The notes below the pieces were generated by a model, which did not search any database, had not been told where the DNA came from, and was given only the letters and a program-made list of their open reading frames with translations. A stretch of 64,000 nt of DNA, taken from NCBI GenBank assembly GCA_910577175.1, contig CAJTLU010000004.1:1-64000 (forward strand). Direction: 5' to 3'. Position numbers and translations under genes: made by a program. Of the stretch, positions 40,886 through 50,210 are shown piece after piece. Each line of letters starts with the position of its first letter. Position 1 is the stretch's first letter. The stretch is from an uncultured Lachnospiraceae bacterium. Lineage in GTDB: Bacteria; Bacillota; Clostridia; Lachnospirales; Lachnospiraceae.

Positions 40886-43186
40886 ATGAGTATTTATGAT
40901 ACATTGAATCCAATGCAGCGGGAGGCTGTTTTTTTTGACCGCGGACCGCTTTTGATTCTCGCCGGGGCAGGCTCCGGAAAAACCAGGGTCCTGACCCACC
41001 GCATTGCCTATCTGATTGAGGAACGCGGCGTCAGCCCTTTTCAGATTCTTGCTATTACCTTTACGAATAAGGCGGCAAAGGAAATGCGGGAGCGTGTAGA
41101 CAAAATTGTAAGCTACGGCGCAGAAAATATCTGGGTCAGTACCTTTCACTCTACCTGTGTCCGTATCCTGCGTCGTTTTATCGAGGCGCTCGGCTATGGC
41201 AGGAACTTTACCATCTATGACACGGACGACCAAAAGACCTTGGTCCGCGACATCTGCAAAGCGTTAAACATCGATACAAAGCAGGTAAAGGAGCGCGCCT
41301 TTCTTTCTGCGATTTCCTCCGCCAAGGACGAGCTGATTTCCCCGGAGGAATACGCCATGAAGGCAAACGCGGACTTTTCCAAGCGCAATTTTTCCAGAGT
41401 CTACACCGAGTACCAGAAGCGCTTAAAGGCAAGCAATGCTCTTGACTTTGACGATTTGATTTTCAAGACCGTAGAGCTGTTCCAGACCAATCCGGACGTA
41501 CTGGACTACTACCGCCGGCGCTTTTGCTATATTATGGTCGACGAGTATCAGGATACCAACACGGCGCAGTTCCGCCTGATTTCGCTGCTTGCCTCCCACA
41601 CAAATGAGGATGGTAGCATTGACAAGAATCTGTGCGTGGTCGGCGACGACGACCAGTCCATTTATAAGTTCCGTGGCGCTAACATACAGAATATCCTGAA
41701 CTTTGAAAAGGTATACCCGGACGCACATGTCATCCGCTTAGAGCAGAACTACCGCTCCACCTCCAATATCCTGACTGCGGCAAACGAGGTTATCCGCCAT
41801 AACCTTGGCAGAAAGGACAAGTCGCTCTGGACGGAAAATGAAGAGGGTGTGCCGGTTTCCTTTGTCCAGTACCCGACCGATTACGCCGAAGCAGAGGGCG
41901 TTGCGGAAAGCATCCGGGAGCGTGTAGACGAACGCGGCGCCAGGTTTAAGGACTTTGCAATTTTATACCGTACCAATGCACAGTCCCGCGTATTTGAAGA
42001 AAAGCTTATTGCAAGAAACCTTCCCTACCGGATTATCGGCAGCATCAATTTCTACCAGCGCAAGGAAATCAAAGACCTTCTTGCCTACTTGAAAACCATT
42101 GACAACGCCCTTGATAACCTTGCCGTAAAACGCATTATCAATGTTCCGAAGCGCGGCATCGGGCTGACTACCGTAGACCGTGTCGAGGAATACGCCGAAG
42201 AGCATGACATGACCTTTTATGAAGCGCTCAGCCGTGCAGAGTTTATCCCTTCGGTTTCCCGCGCCTGCGGTAAGCTTACCTCCTTTGTCGCTTTTATCGA
42301 AGCGCTCCGGAGCAAGCCGCTTTCCTCCTCTTACACCTTAAAGGACCTGATTGAAGAAATCATGGAAGGCTCGGGGCTTACCGAGGAAATCAAAACTACC
42401 GCCGCAGACGAGGCCGAAGCGGCAGAACGGCTTGCCAATGTAGACGAGCTGATTAGCAAGGCGGTGCTTTATGAGCAGGGCACGGACGAGCCTTCCCTGA
42501 GCGGCTTCTTAGAAGAGGTGGCACTGGTTGCCGATATCGACACCTTAGACTCTTCCACCGACGTCGTTGTTTTAATGACGCTCCATGCCGCAAAAGGGCT
42601 GGAGTTTCCGTACGTCTACCTGTGCGGTATGGAGGACGGTCTTTTTCCGGGCTACTCTTCCATTAACGCAGACAATCCGGAGGAAGAAATCGCGGAAGAA
42701 CGCAGGCTCTGCTATGTAGGCATTACCCGTGCCATGAAAGAGCTTCATTTCAGCGCTGCCTCTGCAAGAATGGCACGCGGGGAAACCCAGTATAACCCGG
42801 TTTCCCGCTTTATTAAGGAAGTACCGCGCTATCTGTTAAAAATGGGACAGGCAGGAAACGCCGCTACCTTCCGCAACAGCGGCGCCTTTTCCGGAAGCCC
42901 GGTACGCAGCCTTTCCGGCGCTAGTATCCCGCTTCCTCGAAAAAGTGCTTCCCGCACCCCTTCCGTACCATATGCCGCTTCTGTTCCTGCTGCCAAAAAC
43001 TTCGGCACAGGCCCTCTTGCCTCCTTGGATTACACGGTAGGCGATAAGGTCCGCCACATCAAATTTGGCGTCGGAACGGTCACTAACATCGTAAATGGCG
43101 GCAGAGACTATGAGGTCACGGTCCTGTTTGAAGGCTACGGCGTGAAGAAGCTGCTGGCTTCCTTTGCCAACCTGAAAAAGTGCTGA
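40886..43186 (+). CDS. pcrA: ATP-dependent DNA helicase PcrA
   Basis: The 766-residue protein is a UvrD/PcrA superfamily 1A helicase with all motifs: GAGSGKTRVL (I), AITFTNKAAKEM (Ia), FMVDEYQD-like YIMVDEYQDT (II), VVGDDDQSIYKFRGA (III), QNYRST (IV), VVLMTLHAAKGLEF (V) and ITRAMKEL (VI). The C-terminal Tudor-like domain is GDKVRHIKFGVGTV. It unwinds DNA 3' to 5' in repair and rolling-circle plasmid replication. The start is ATG at 40886 with AGAGG upstream; the longer frame upstream belongs to shadow reading through the preceding gene. Confidence 0.96.
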   Translation: MSIYDTLNPMQREAVFFDRGPLLILAGAGSGKTRVLTHRIAYLIEERGVSPFQILAITFTNKAAKEMRERVDKIVSYGAENIWVSTFHSTCVRILRRFIEALGYGRNFTIYDTDDQKTLVRDICKALNIDTKQVKERAFLSAISSAKDELISPEEYAMKANADFSKRNFSRVYTEYQKRLKASNALDFDDLIFKTVELFQTNPDVLDYYRRRFCYIMVDEYQDTNTAQFRLISLLASHTNEDGSIDKNLCVVGDDDQSIYKFRGANIQNILNFEKVYPDAHVIRLEQNYRSTSNILTAANEVIRHNLGRKDKSLWTENEEGVPVSFVQYPTDYAEAEGVAESIRERVDERGARFKDFAILYRTNAQSRVFEEKLIARNLPYRIIGSINFYQRKEIKDLLAYLKTIDNALDNLAVKRIINVPKRGIGLTTVDRVEEYAEEHDMTFYEALSRAEFIPSVSRACGKLTSFVAFIEALRSKPLSSSYTLKDLIEEIMEGSGLTEEIKTTAADEAEAAERLANVDELISKAVLYEQGTDEPSLSGFLEEVALVADIDTLDSSTDVVVLMTLHAAKGLEFPYVYLCGMEDGLFPGYSSINADNPEEEIAEERRLCYVGITRAMKELHFSAASARMARGETQYNPVSRFIKEVPRYLLKMGQAGNAATFRNSGAFSGSPVRSLSGASIPLPRKSASRTPSVPYAASVPAAKNFGTGPLASLDYTVGDKVRHIKFGVGTVTNIVNGGRDYEVTVLFEGYGVKKLLASFANLKKC

Positions 43187-43212
43187 ATTTTAGAAAAATT
43201 TTCTAGTAATTT

Positions 43213-43241
43213 TTGAAAACCTATGGTATACTCTATATAAA
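43213..43241 (+). promoter_or_regulatory. Promoter of the small membrane protein gene
   Basis: TTGAAA (43213-43218) and TATAAA (43236-43241), 17-bp spacing, 55 bp before the ATG. Confidence 0.7.
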
Positions 43242-43296
43242 TAATATAAAATCAGATGTTATCTACTGCTGTATTTTAGAAAGGAAGGTATCCACT

Positions 43297-43587
43297 ATGA
43301 ATTGCTGTACGAAGAAAAAGTTAGAAGAATTGGTTTCGAGTAATGCAAAGCTTGCGGAGCTGCTTCATTTAAAGAAAGATGAGCCGGAAAAGAAGAATAC
43401 TGCGCTTTATGTATTTGCCATTATCGGCGCGATTGCTGCTATTGCGGCCATTGCTTACGCTGTTTACCGCTATCTCAATCCGGTTTACATCGAAGATGGA
43501 GAATTAGAAGACGAGTTCGAGGATTTCACTGAAGATGATTATGTACCGGAGTTTAATTCCGAGGAAGATGTATCTGCGGAGGAATAA
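43297..43587 (+). CDS. Small single-pass membrane protein
   Basis: The 96-residue protein has a basic N terminus (NCCTKKKLEEL), a central membrane helix (residues 36-57, ALYVFAIIGAIAAIAAIAY) and a very acidic tail (EDGELEDEFEDFTEDD). This topology places the acidic tail on one face of the membrane. It is similar to short Lachnospiraceae proteins of unknown function. AAAGGAAGG precedes the ATG and a good promoter lies upstream. A large inverted repeat follows the stop. Confidence 0.7.
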   Translation: MNCCTKKKLEELVSSNAKLAELLHLKKDEPEKKNTALYVFAIIGAIAAIAAIAYAVYRYLNPVYIEDGELEDEFEDFTEDDYVPEFNSEEDVSAEE

Positions 43588-43617
43588 TCTTTCTTCCATA
43601 CCTTTATCCTATACCTG

Positions 43618-43739
43618 AAAAGGGGGCTGTCGCACAAAGCGCGCCCCCTCTTTATAATCGGCCAGAACATCCGGGTGACTGTAAATAGTTTTCCTCCACT
43701 TGTAAAAAAGGGGCGCGCTTCGTGCGACAGCCCCTTTTT
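43618..43739. repeat. 122-bp inverted repeat element between convergent genes
   Basis: The left arm 43618-43647 (AAAAGGGGGCTGTCGCAC... ) pairs with the right arm 43710-43739 (...GTGCGACAGCCCCTTTTT) with few mismatches, separated by 62 bp. T-runs at the outer ends allow termination in both directions, ending the small membrane protein gene and the MCP gene. Size and symmetry also fit a small MITE-like element; no target duplication is evident. Confidence 0.6.
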
Positions 43740-43774
43740 CAGCTTTAAAATCTCTTATTCATACAACTGACACT

Positions 43775-45862
43775 TTAAATTTCAAACCGCTCAATCAGGT
43801 TCTCTAACAGCTGGAGATTCTTTTCGTTCTCCTGTAAATGCTCATAGCCCTCTGCCGTTTTCTTCACCGCATCGCAGGACTTCTCAGCAATCAGGTTAAT
43901 ACCCTGCGTAGACTGCAGGATGGTATCGCTTACCTGCTCAATCGTTGCCGCAATCCGGTCAATCTTCTGGTTCAAATCCGCAACCTCGGAATGAATCCGT
44001 ACCATGGAATCCGCAAAGGTATTCGCATCCTCTTCATACTTTTCACTGACCTGCTTAAAGGAATCATAGTCGGCAACGACGGTCTGTTCCAGAAATTCCA
44101 TAATAACCTCAATACAGCCGGTCATATTGGCAACTGCTGCATTCACATCCCCGACAATCGCATTGATGCCGTCCACGGTTTTAAAGGTCTGGTTTGCCAG
44201 CGCTCCGATTTCCGTTGCAACAACCGCAAAGCCCTTTCCTGCCTCTCCGGCTCTCGCTGCTTCGATATTCGCATTCAGAGCAAGCAGATTCGTCTGTGAC
44301 GAAATACTCCGGATATTCTCAGTCAGCTCGTTAATCTGGGAAACTACCTTGGACTGCTCGATTGCATTCTCGGTCTTCTCCTTCATGGACTGATACACTT
44401 CCATCGTTTTATTGCTGGAAGCTGTCGTAGCATCGCGCAGATGCCTTGCCCGACCCATAATATGCTCGGACTCCTGCTGTCCTTTCTCCGCAAGAGACTG
44501 GATATCGGACACATTGGTCTGGATAGCGCCAATGTTGCTGACAATTTCGGTCGTATTGGAGGTAGTTTCCTCCATGCCTGCTGCCAGTTCCTGTGTCGTC
44601 GCTGAATTGTCCTCAGAAATCGCGTTGTTTTCCCTCATAACGCCATCCAGCTGCTTCATATTTTCCGTCAGGCTTTCTTTTGTCTGCTCCATACTCGTTA
44701 AGAACTCCCGCAGAACCGAACGCATCTCTCCGACTGCCTTTGCCATATCTCCGGTTTCGTCCTTACGGCGTAACAACGCAGCGGCAGATTCAACCTCACG
44801 GAAATCTAACTTTGCCGTCTGCTTGACAACATCCGTCACCTTCTTAATCGGATTCGTGATACTGCTGCTGATAAAAATGCCAATTGCCGCAGAAATCACT
44901 ACTCCGATCAGCAACGAGCCGAAAATCTTTAAAGAAAGCGAATCCGCACTTGCATTAATTTCCTTTAACGGTGCGGTAAGAGCCAGCCGCATTCCGTTAT
45001 CGAGCAAGGAAAAGCCCAGATACTTCTTTTCTCCGTTATAGCGGTACTCCAACGTCATACCGGCATTTGTCTCTTCCCCAAGGAACTCCTTTACGGAGGA
45101 AAGAGCTCCGTTATTATAGGAAGCCAGCTCCGTTCCTGTAGGAATCTCCTTATGATACAAAACATTTCCCTGCGCACTGGTCAGGAAGGAATACCCGGTA
45201 TTAAATGCGGAAACCGAATCGGTCAAAGCGGTAAGCTGTCCGAAATCAATGTCCATACCAAGAATCCCGACGGACGTACCGTCTATGTAAAGCGGAACTA
45301 CATATGATATCATGTAAATGTTTACATTCTCATTCAGATAAGGGTCCATCCAGAGCGGAGCCTTATTCTCTACCGGAATATAATACCAGCCAACATGTGC
45401 CAGGTCATCCTTTTCATAAATGCTGAAATCAGTCGGCGTCACGCTCTCAAACGCTTTTGTGGTATCGGAGCGTGTCAGGAAAATACCGGACGTCGGCTCG
45501 GTAAACTCCGGATTATAGCGGATATAGGCACATATTGCGCCATCCGTATGCTCCGCAAACTTTACAAATTCATCCATTAAGTCACTCGTATAGCTGGAAA
45601 CATATGCGTTATTGTTCCGGAACTTGGAAAAATCCAGACGGCTTAAGGCAAGGTCACTTAACGTATCCACGGACTGCTCGATTCTGGAAATCAACGCATT
45701 GATTTCGCTTCCTGCATTTTCACAAGTCAGATTAAGCTCCTTTTCGGCATCCTTATTCGACAGCTCCCTGGAATTGGACATACTCATAATGCTGATAATG
45801 ACAGCTGAAATTAAAGAACAAATGATAATACTGAATGTTACCTTCATTTTAATAGAATTCAT
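43775..45862 (-). CDS. Methyl-accepting chemotaxis protein
   Basis: The protein (about 695 residues) has an N-terminal membrane helix, a dCache-like extracellular sensor (IGILGMDIDFGQL, WYYIPVENK), a second membrane helix near residue 310, a HAMP linker (SSSITNPIKKVTDVVKQ) and a long signalling coiled coil with the hairpin tip ISSQTNLLALNANIEAARAGEAGKGFAVVATEIGALA distributed across its conserved centre. It senses a small ligand outside and controls CheA. I set the start at 45862, with GGAGGGATT upstream; the longer frame lacks a site. No other chemotaxis gene is in the window. Confidence 0.93.
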   Translation of the reverse strand: MNSIKMKVTFSIIICSLISAVIISIMSMSNSRELSNKDAEKELNLTCENAGSEINALISRIEQSVDTLSDLALSRLDFSKFRNNNAYVSSYTSDLMDEFVKFAEHTDGAICAYIRYNPEFTEPTSGIFLTRSDTTKAFESVTPTDFSIYEKDDLAHVGWYYIPVENKAPLWMDPYLNENVNIYMISYVVPLYIDGTSVGILGMDIDFGQLTALTDSVSAFNTGYSFLTSAQGNVLYHKEIPTGTELASYNNGALSSVKEFLGEETNAGMTLEYRYNGEKKYLGFSLLDNGMRLALTAPLKEINASADSLSLKIFGSLLIGVVISAAIGIFISSSITNPIKKVTDVVKQTAKLDFREVESAAALLRRKDETGDMAKAVGEMRSVLREFLTSMEQTKESLTENMKQLDGVMRENNAISEDNSATTQELAAGMEETTSNTTEIVSNIGAIQTNVSDIQSLAEKGQQESEHIMGRARHLRDATTASSNKTMEVYQSMKEKTENAIEQSKVVSQINELTENIRSISSQTNLLALNANIEAARAGEAGKGFAVVATEIGALANQTFKTVDGINAIVGDVNAAVANMTGCIEVIMEFLEQTVVADYDSFKQVSEKYEEDANTFADSMVRIHSEVADLNQKIDRIAATIEQVSDTILQSTQGINLIAEKSCDAVKKTAEGYEHLQENEKNLQLLENLIERFEI

Positions 45863-46013
45863 AGAAATCCCTCCGTTTTGCAAATTGTCAGACATACCTC
45901 TCCCCCGTCCATCTATCCTCCAAACCCCTTTAAAAACTAGATTTTTCCCTTTTGCATTTTTAGATTTCTTAATCAGAATGCTAACATATTTTTCTGTTTT
46001 TGTCAATTCGCTC

Positions 46014-46041
46014 TTGCATTTTCGCCAATTTCTGCTACAAT
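46014..46041 (+). promoter_or_regulatory. Promoter of the permease gene
   Basis: TTGCAT (46014-46019) and TACAAT (46036-46041) with a 16-bp spacer, 63 bp before the ATG. Confidence 0.65.
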
Positions 46042-46103
46042 CATTTTTGTACGCAATCTGACCGGATTGCGCCGTATTAAACTAAAACTGTGAGGGAGCT
46101 TCC

Positions 46104-47291
46104 ATGAGTACAATTCCGCTTCAAAGACGCCGCACGTTCCATAGAAACCGCAGACCAGCCACGGATTTTTTAAAAGAATACCTGCTCGTCCCGGCCGCAT
46201 CCTTTGCAAAAAAGCAGACCGTGCTCTGCATTGCTATTGCTGCCATGCTTGCGACCTGTGTCTTCGTGCCGTTTGACAGGACCTACCTGACCTATTTTGA
46301 CCTGCGCACTCTCGCAACCTTGTTCTGTACTCTTGCAGTGGTTGCCGCTTTCTCCCATATCCACCTATTTGAAATCATCAGCAAAACCATTGTCATAAAA
46401 CTCCATACCCTCCGCAATGCGGTGCTTGGTCTTGTCCTGATTACCTTTTTCGGCTCCATGCTGTTAGCCAACGACATGGCACTTTTGACGTTTCTGCCAC
46501 TCGGTTACTTTGTATTAAACAGCACCGGCAATAAGCAGGTCATGGCATTTGTGTTCATTATGCAGAATATTGCGGCAAATTTAGGCGGTATGGTAACGCC
46601 GTTCGGCAATCCGCAGAACCTTTATCTGTACTCCTACTTCCACATTGACACCGCGGAGTTTGTACGGATTATGCTTCCGTCCTTCCTTGCCGCCTCCTTT
46701 CTTATCCTGGCCGTCTGCCTTTTGGTAAAGCGGACGCCGCTCACCTTAAAAAAAGATACCTCTTACCGTCTGCCCAAAAAAAGAACGGTGCTTTACTCCG
46801 TTCTCTTTATATGCAGTATTTTGATTGTATTCCGGATAATTCCGTACCTTTTAGGCACTCTTGCCATCACGCTGGCGCTTTTCTTTCTTGATAAAAAGGC
46901 ACTCCGCGAAGTAAACTATCCGCTTCTTGGCACGTTCTGCGCCTTTTTCGTATTCAGCGGCAACCTTGCAAGAATCCCTGCCGTAAGCAGCTTCTTTTCG
47001 GAGCTTCTGCCGGTCAATACACTGCTGTTCGGCATTCTTTCCTGCCAGTTGATCAGCAATGTACCGAGCGCCGTACTGCTCTCCCACTTTACCACAGACT
47101 ATGCGAGCCTGCTTCCTGCCGTCAACATCGGCGGACTCGGCACGCTGATTGCCTCTCTGGCAAGCCTGATTACGTTCTCGGAATACAAGAAACACAATCC
47201 GGAAAAAATCCGGCATTATTTCTTCCTGTTTACTGTGGTAAACTTTGGGTTCCTGCTCATCCTGTTCCTGCTGCAGAGCCTGCTAACCTGA
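46104..47291 (+). CDS. IT-superfamily (SLC13/ArsB/NhaD-like) permease
   Basis: The 395-residue protein has about 10-11 hydrophobic helices and the motif GGMVTPFGNPQNL, the GNPxN-type signature of the ion transporter superfamily, with a second QLISNVPSAVLLS near the end, the pseudo-repeat Asn motif. Substrate could be anion such as dicarboxylate, arsenite or a cation. It is somewhat short for SLC13. Its ATG follows a GAGGGAG site, and it has its own promoter. A hairpin shared with the convergent DUF523 gene ends it. Confidence 0.85.
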   Translation: MSTIPLQRRRTFHRNRRPATDFLKEYLLVPAASFAKKQTVLCIAIAAMLATCVFVPFDRTYLTYFDLRTLATLFCTLAVVAAFSHIHLFEIISKTIVIKLHTLRNAVLGLVLITFFGSMLLANDMALLTFLPLGYFVLNSTGNKQVMAFVFIMQNIAANLGGMVTPFGNPQNLYLYSYFHIDTAEFVRIMLPSFLAASFLILAVCLLVKRTPLTLKKDTSYRLPKKRTVLYSVLFICSILIVFRIIPYLLGTLAITLALFFLDKKALREVNYPLLGTFCAFFVFSGNLARIPAVSSFFSELLPVNTLLFGILSCQLISNVPSAVLLSHFTTDYASLLPAVNIGGLGTLIASLASLITFSEYKKHNPEKIRHYFFLFTVVNFGFLLILFLLQSLLT

Positions 47292-47292
47292 G

Positions 47293-47335
47293 TTTCCGCA
47301 TTTTGCATGTCCTTTTTTATTCAAAAATGCGGAAA
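47293..47335. terminator. Bidirectional terminator hairpin
   Basis: TTTCCGCATTTT (47293-47304) is an exact inverted copy of AAAATGCGGAAA (47324-47335), between the permease and DUF523 genes. Confidence 0.65.
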
Positions 47336-47344
47336 TTCAAGTCT

Positions 47345-47821
47345 TTAAAGAGCTCCTGTCTCTTCCTGCCCTGTCTCCTCCAAAAACCGGAGAAGTTCCT
47401 TTGTCTCACTCTCCCCGAACACCGCGATTCCATTCCTTTTCAAAAGTCCGGCGCATACGCCGTCCCCCGGCACCCGGACGCCCCCAAAGCTCCCGTCGTA
47501 TACGACATTGCTGCCGCAGGACGGGGAGCGTTCCTTTAGCACCGCTGCCTTACAGCCATACAGCTTTGCAAGACGCAGCACCTCCCTGGCGCCTTTTTCA
47601 AACTCTTCTGTGCGGTCCGTACCACCCTTGTCAAATACCCTGCCGTCCTTCTGTTCCGCCGGAAGCCGCGGCGTCGGAAGCCCGCCAAGCTGCTCCGGGC
47701 AGACCGGTATCAGGGTAAGTCCCTCCTTTTTCAGCAGGGAAAGCACCCCTGCGTCCTCCTTCCGCTCCCCGCTATAGCGGCAATACGTCCCCAAAAGACA
47801 CATGCTCACCAATACATTCAT
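47345..47821 (-). CDS. DUF523 domain protein
   Basis: The 158-residue protein has the DUF523 pattern: SMCLLGTYCRYSG near the N terminus, LIPVCPEQLGGLPTPRLPAE, and the C-terminal KAAVLKERSPSCGSNVVYDG with conserved Ser-Pro-Ser-Cys. Conserved cysteines suggest metal binding or a thiol role; the function is unknown. The ATG at 47821 has GAGGAGGCG 6 nt upstream, whereas the frame continues to 47980 without a site. No operon partner seen. Confidence 0.85.
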   Translation of the reverse strand: MNVLVSMCLLGTYCRYSGERKEDAGVLSLLKKEGLTLIPVCPEQLGGLPTPRLPAEQKDGRVFDKGGTDRTEEFEKGAREVLRLAKLYGCKAAVLKERSPSCGSNVVYDGSFGGVRVPGDGVCAGLLKRNGIAVFGESETKELLRFLEETGQEETGAL

Positions 47822-47999
47822 GTAACCGCCTCCTCTTCCTTCTTCGTTGTCTTTTATTTCCTTTATATTTTCTTTTACTCCCTTTTCGGAAAAATGTTCC
47901 CGCTGCTTCTCTCCAAAGAGCCGGGGAATACATATTGTAATTCTCTGTGTTTGAGCAAATTTGAATAACGTCCCGACCATTTAAAGTGGCCGGCACAGA

Positions 48000-48347
48000 T
48001 TAGTATTCTCCGTTATATTCCTCAGAAGAGGATACAGTAACAAAATCTATATGATATGGAAGATAAATATTCTTGCAGGAAGGCAGATTGTTTTCCAAAA
48101 AATCTATAATATCTGTTATCATTTTTTCGCAGAAGTACTCTTTATTAAGAGAGCCTGTTAAAACAGCATCATCTGCTATATATTGGATCAGTAAAAATCC
48201 ATATGATGGTGTGGCAATCACTAAGTCTTTTAGCATCTCACCATATTGCTCATTTTTCTTTTCATAAAAACGAACAATATCCGTATTACTATAATGAAAG
48301 ATTTCCACATCATACACACAGCCATTACTCTCAAATTTCTGATGCAT
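48000..48347 (-). CDS. Hypothetical protein
   Basis: This 115-residue protein is unrecognised. It is acidic and starts with MHQKFESNGCVYDVEIFHY; it has no membrane segment. The start at 48347 overlaps the end of the upstream ABC-2 permease gene by 17 nt and has GGAGGCAGG upstream, which suggests it is the last gene of the YtrA-like operon. Without homology nothing can be said about its job. Confidence 0.55.
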   Translation of the reverse strand: MHQKFESNGCVYDVEIFHYSNTDIVRFYEKKNEQYGEMLKDLVIATPSYGFLLIQYIADDAVLTGSLNKEYFCEKMITDIIDFLENNLPSCKNIYLPYHIDFVTVSSSEEYNGEY

Positions 48348-49011
48348 TCCGCCTGCCTCCCCTCTCCTGCCGTATTGTCCGGAAGTACCGGAACAAAAAG
48401 GCAGCCGCCGCAAGGACAAACCAGAACGCGGCAAAAACCGCCGCCTCGGGCAGCAGGCTCTCCTCCCTATCGCCATCAAAATACCCTATCATTATTCCTG
48501 CCTGAAATCCGATAAAGCTGGACCATATAAAAAGAAGATAGCGGAACTGTACGATACAGAGCGGAATCAGTATGGAAAAAAAGAACATGGAAAAAAGCGA
48601 CACCTCGATTGCAAAACAGGAAATCCCATAGCTCCCCCTTGCAATCAGCGCGGCAGGGAACTGCATCACCGCAATAAATAACAGCATTCCGAAATACAGC
48701 ACGACCCATGCGCACAGGCGGATGAGCAGAAAAATACGCTTGCTCTCCCCTAACATAAGTACCAGCTGCTCCGTTGAAAGTCTCTGCTTTCTCCGGCTTA
48801 TCCAAAACTCCACCGGGGCAAAATATAGCGGAAACAGGAAACAAACGATTGCAATATACCCTGCCATCGTAGCAATGGCAATATGGTGCTCCTCCATGAT
48901 TCCGGCAAACAAAAGCAGCAACCCGTACAAAAACAGAAACGCGCCGCCCACAATCAGTTTCATGCGGTTCTGTCTGTAAAGCCCCCATTCGGCTCTGATA
49001 TACTGTCTCAT
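48331..49011 (-). CDS. ABC-2 type membrane protein of the GntR-controlled operon
   Basis: The 226-residue protein has six hydrophobic segments in a typical ABC-2 permease arrangement: AFLFLYGLLLLFAGI, IATMAGYIAIVCFLFPLY, LCAWVVLYFGMLLFIAV, AIEVSLFSMFFFSILIP and two later helices. It follows the ATPase gene with a 4-nt overlap (49008-49011) and likely forms its membrane partner. Substrate unknown; related operons respond to cell-envelope antibiotics. Confidence 0.8.
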   Translation of the reverse strand: MRQYIRAEWGLYRQNRMKLIVGGAFLFLYGLLLLFAGIMEEHHIAIATMAGYIAIVCFLFPLYFAPVEFWISRRKQRLSTEQLVLMLGESKRIFLLIRLCAWVVLYFGMLLFIAVMQFPAALIARGSYGISCFAIEVSLFSMFFFSILIPLCIVQFRYLLFIWSSFIGFQAGIMIGYFDGDREESLLPEAAVFAAFWFVLAAAAFLFRYFRTIRQERGGRRNASEI

Positions 49012-49832
49012 CCCTTTTCCTCCTTGCAGAGTCTGAGCATAAGCTGTTTTAGCGAAAGACGCTCCCCGTTCTCACAGGCCAACGTCTCCCAAAGCTCTTC
49101 CTTGGACTCATAAAACAACATCTGCCCCTTTTCTAACATCGCAACATAGTCTGCCACCTTATCTAAGTCCTCTGTAATATGCGTTGAAAAAACAATCCCC
49201 ATTTTCTCTTCCTGCAGCTCCGCCTGCAAAAGATACAAAAAATCCCGACGTACTACCGGGTCAAGCCCTCCGGTCGGCTCATCGAGCAAAAGCAGTTCCG
49301 GCCTGTGTGCCAGCGCAAAGGCAAGCTGTGCCTTTGTCGTTTCCCCCTTGGAAAGCGCCCTTGCAGTCTTTTTCGTCCCAAGCTCAAAACGGGCAAGAAG
49401 CTCCAGGTAACGCTCTTCGTCAAAGACCGGAAAAAACCTTCCGAGTATCCTGCCATTTTCCCGCAGCGTTTCATCCAGCAAAAAGAAAAAATCCTCTCCT
49501 ACATACCCCATCACCTGCTTTGCTGCGGATGCAGAAGACGCAACATCATAGCCCGCAATCTCCATCCTGCCGTACTTTCGCGGAAGCGTCTGCATCAGGA
49601 TGCGCAACAGCGTGGACTTTCCGGCGCCGTTCCGCCCGATCAGCCCCAGCATATAGCCGCGTTCTAAGGTAAACGAAATATCCTTCAACACAAATCTTCC
49701 TTCTCCAAAATGAAAGAACGATGTCCCCACCCCCTGTAGTTTCAACGCCGGCTGTTGCAGACGGAGCCGCTCCTGCTCCTCTATCCTGCCGTTTGTCTTT
49801 ACATTTTCCTGCAAACTGCTACCTCCCGTCAT
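49008..49832 (-). CDS. ABC transporter ATP-binding protein
   Basis: The 274-residue protein has Walker A GRNGAGKST, a Q-loop GYVGEDFFF, signature-like LSKGETTKAQLAFALAHR, Walker B LLLLDEPTGGLDP and an H-loop STHI. The start at 49832 lies 4 bp after the GntR gene stop. It probably acts with the membrane protein encoded next (4-nt overlap). Confidence 0.85.
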   Translation of the reverse strand: MTGGSSLQENVKTNGRIEEQERLRLQQPALKLQGVGTSFFHFGEGRFVLKDISFTLERGYMLGLIGRNGAGKSTLLRILMQTLPRKYGRMEIAGYDVASSASAAKQVMGYVGEDFFFLLDETLRENGRILGRFFPVFDEERYLELLARFELGTKKTARALSKGETTKAQLAFALAHRPELLLLDEPTGGLDPVVRRDFLYLLQAELQEEKMGIVFSTHITEDLDKVADYVAMLEKGQMLFYESKEELWETLACENGERLSLKQLMLRLCKEEKG

Positions 49833-49835
49833 TTG

Positions 49836-50210
49836 CTATTCTGAATCCAGAAGCACTTCCACCATTTCCAGAATGTCGTCCCGCTCCATCCCTGCCTCCC
49901 GGCACTCCTTAATGCTGTCTGACATATGCCGTTCCGCCATCGCTAACTTTTTCTCCCGGAGCAGGTCCGTATTCTGTTCACAGACATAAAACCCTTTCCC
50001 TGATACGGAAAAAATCAGTCCTTCCTTTTCTAACTCTTCATACGCGCGCTTTGTCGTAATCACGCTAATCTGCAAGTCCTTTGCAAGCGCCCGGATTGAG
50101 GGCAACATATCTCCCTGCCTGACCTCGCCCGACACGATTGCCGTTTTAATCTGTCCGATAATCTGCTCATAAATGGGCAGCGGGGACTGTCCCGAAATCA
50201 CAAACTGCAT
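49836..50210 (-). CDS. GntR family regulator (YtrA type)
   Basis: The 124-residue protein is a YtrA-like GntR: residues 1-75 contain the winged helix YEQIIGQIKTAIVSGEVRQGDMLPSIRALAKDLQISVITTKRAYEELEKEG in pieces, followed by a short C-terminal dimerisation helix pair (LLREKKLAMAERHMSDSIKEC), not a ligand domain. It likely represses the operon starting at 51882 through the palindromes at 51911-51941. Short C-terminal domain fits the YtrA subfamily. It is a middle gene of the operon it would control. Confidence 0.9.
   Translation of the reverse strand: MQFVISGQSPLPIYEQIIGQIKTAIVSGEVRQGDMLPSIRALAKDLQISVITTKRAYEELEKEGLIFSVSGKGFYVCEQNTDLLREKKLAMAERHMSDSIKECREAGMERDDILEMVEVLLDSE

Noticed and set aside
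44412..45041. Plus-strand open frame of 209 codons
   Set aside because: Antisense to the chemotaxis receptor gene, with no ribosome site.
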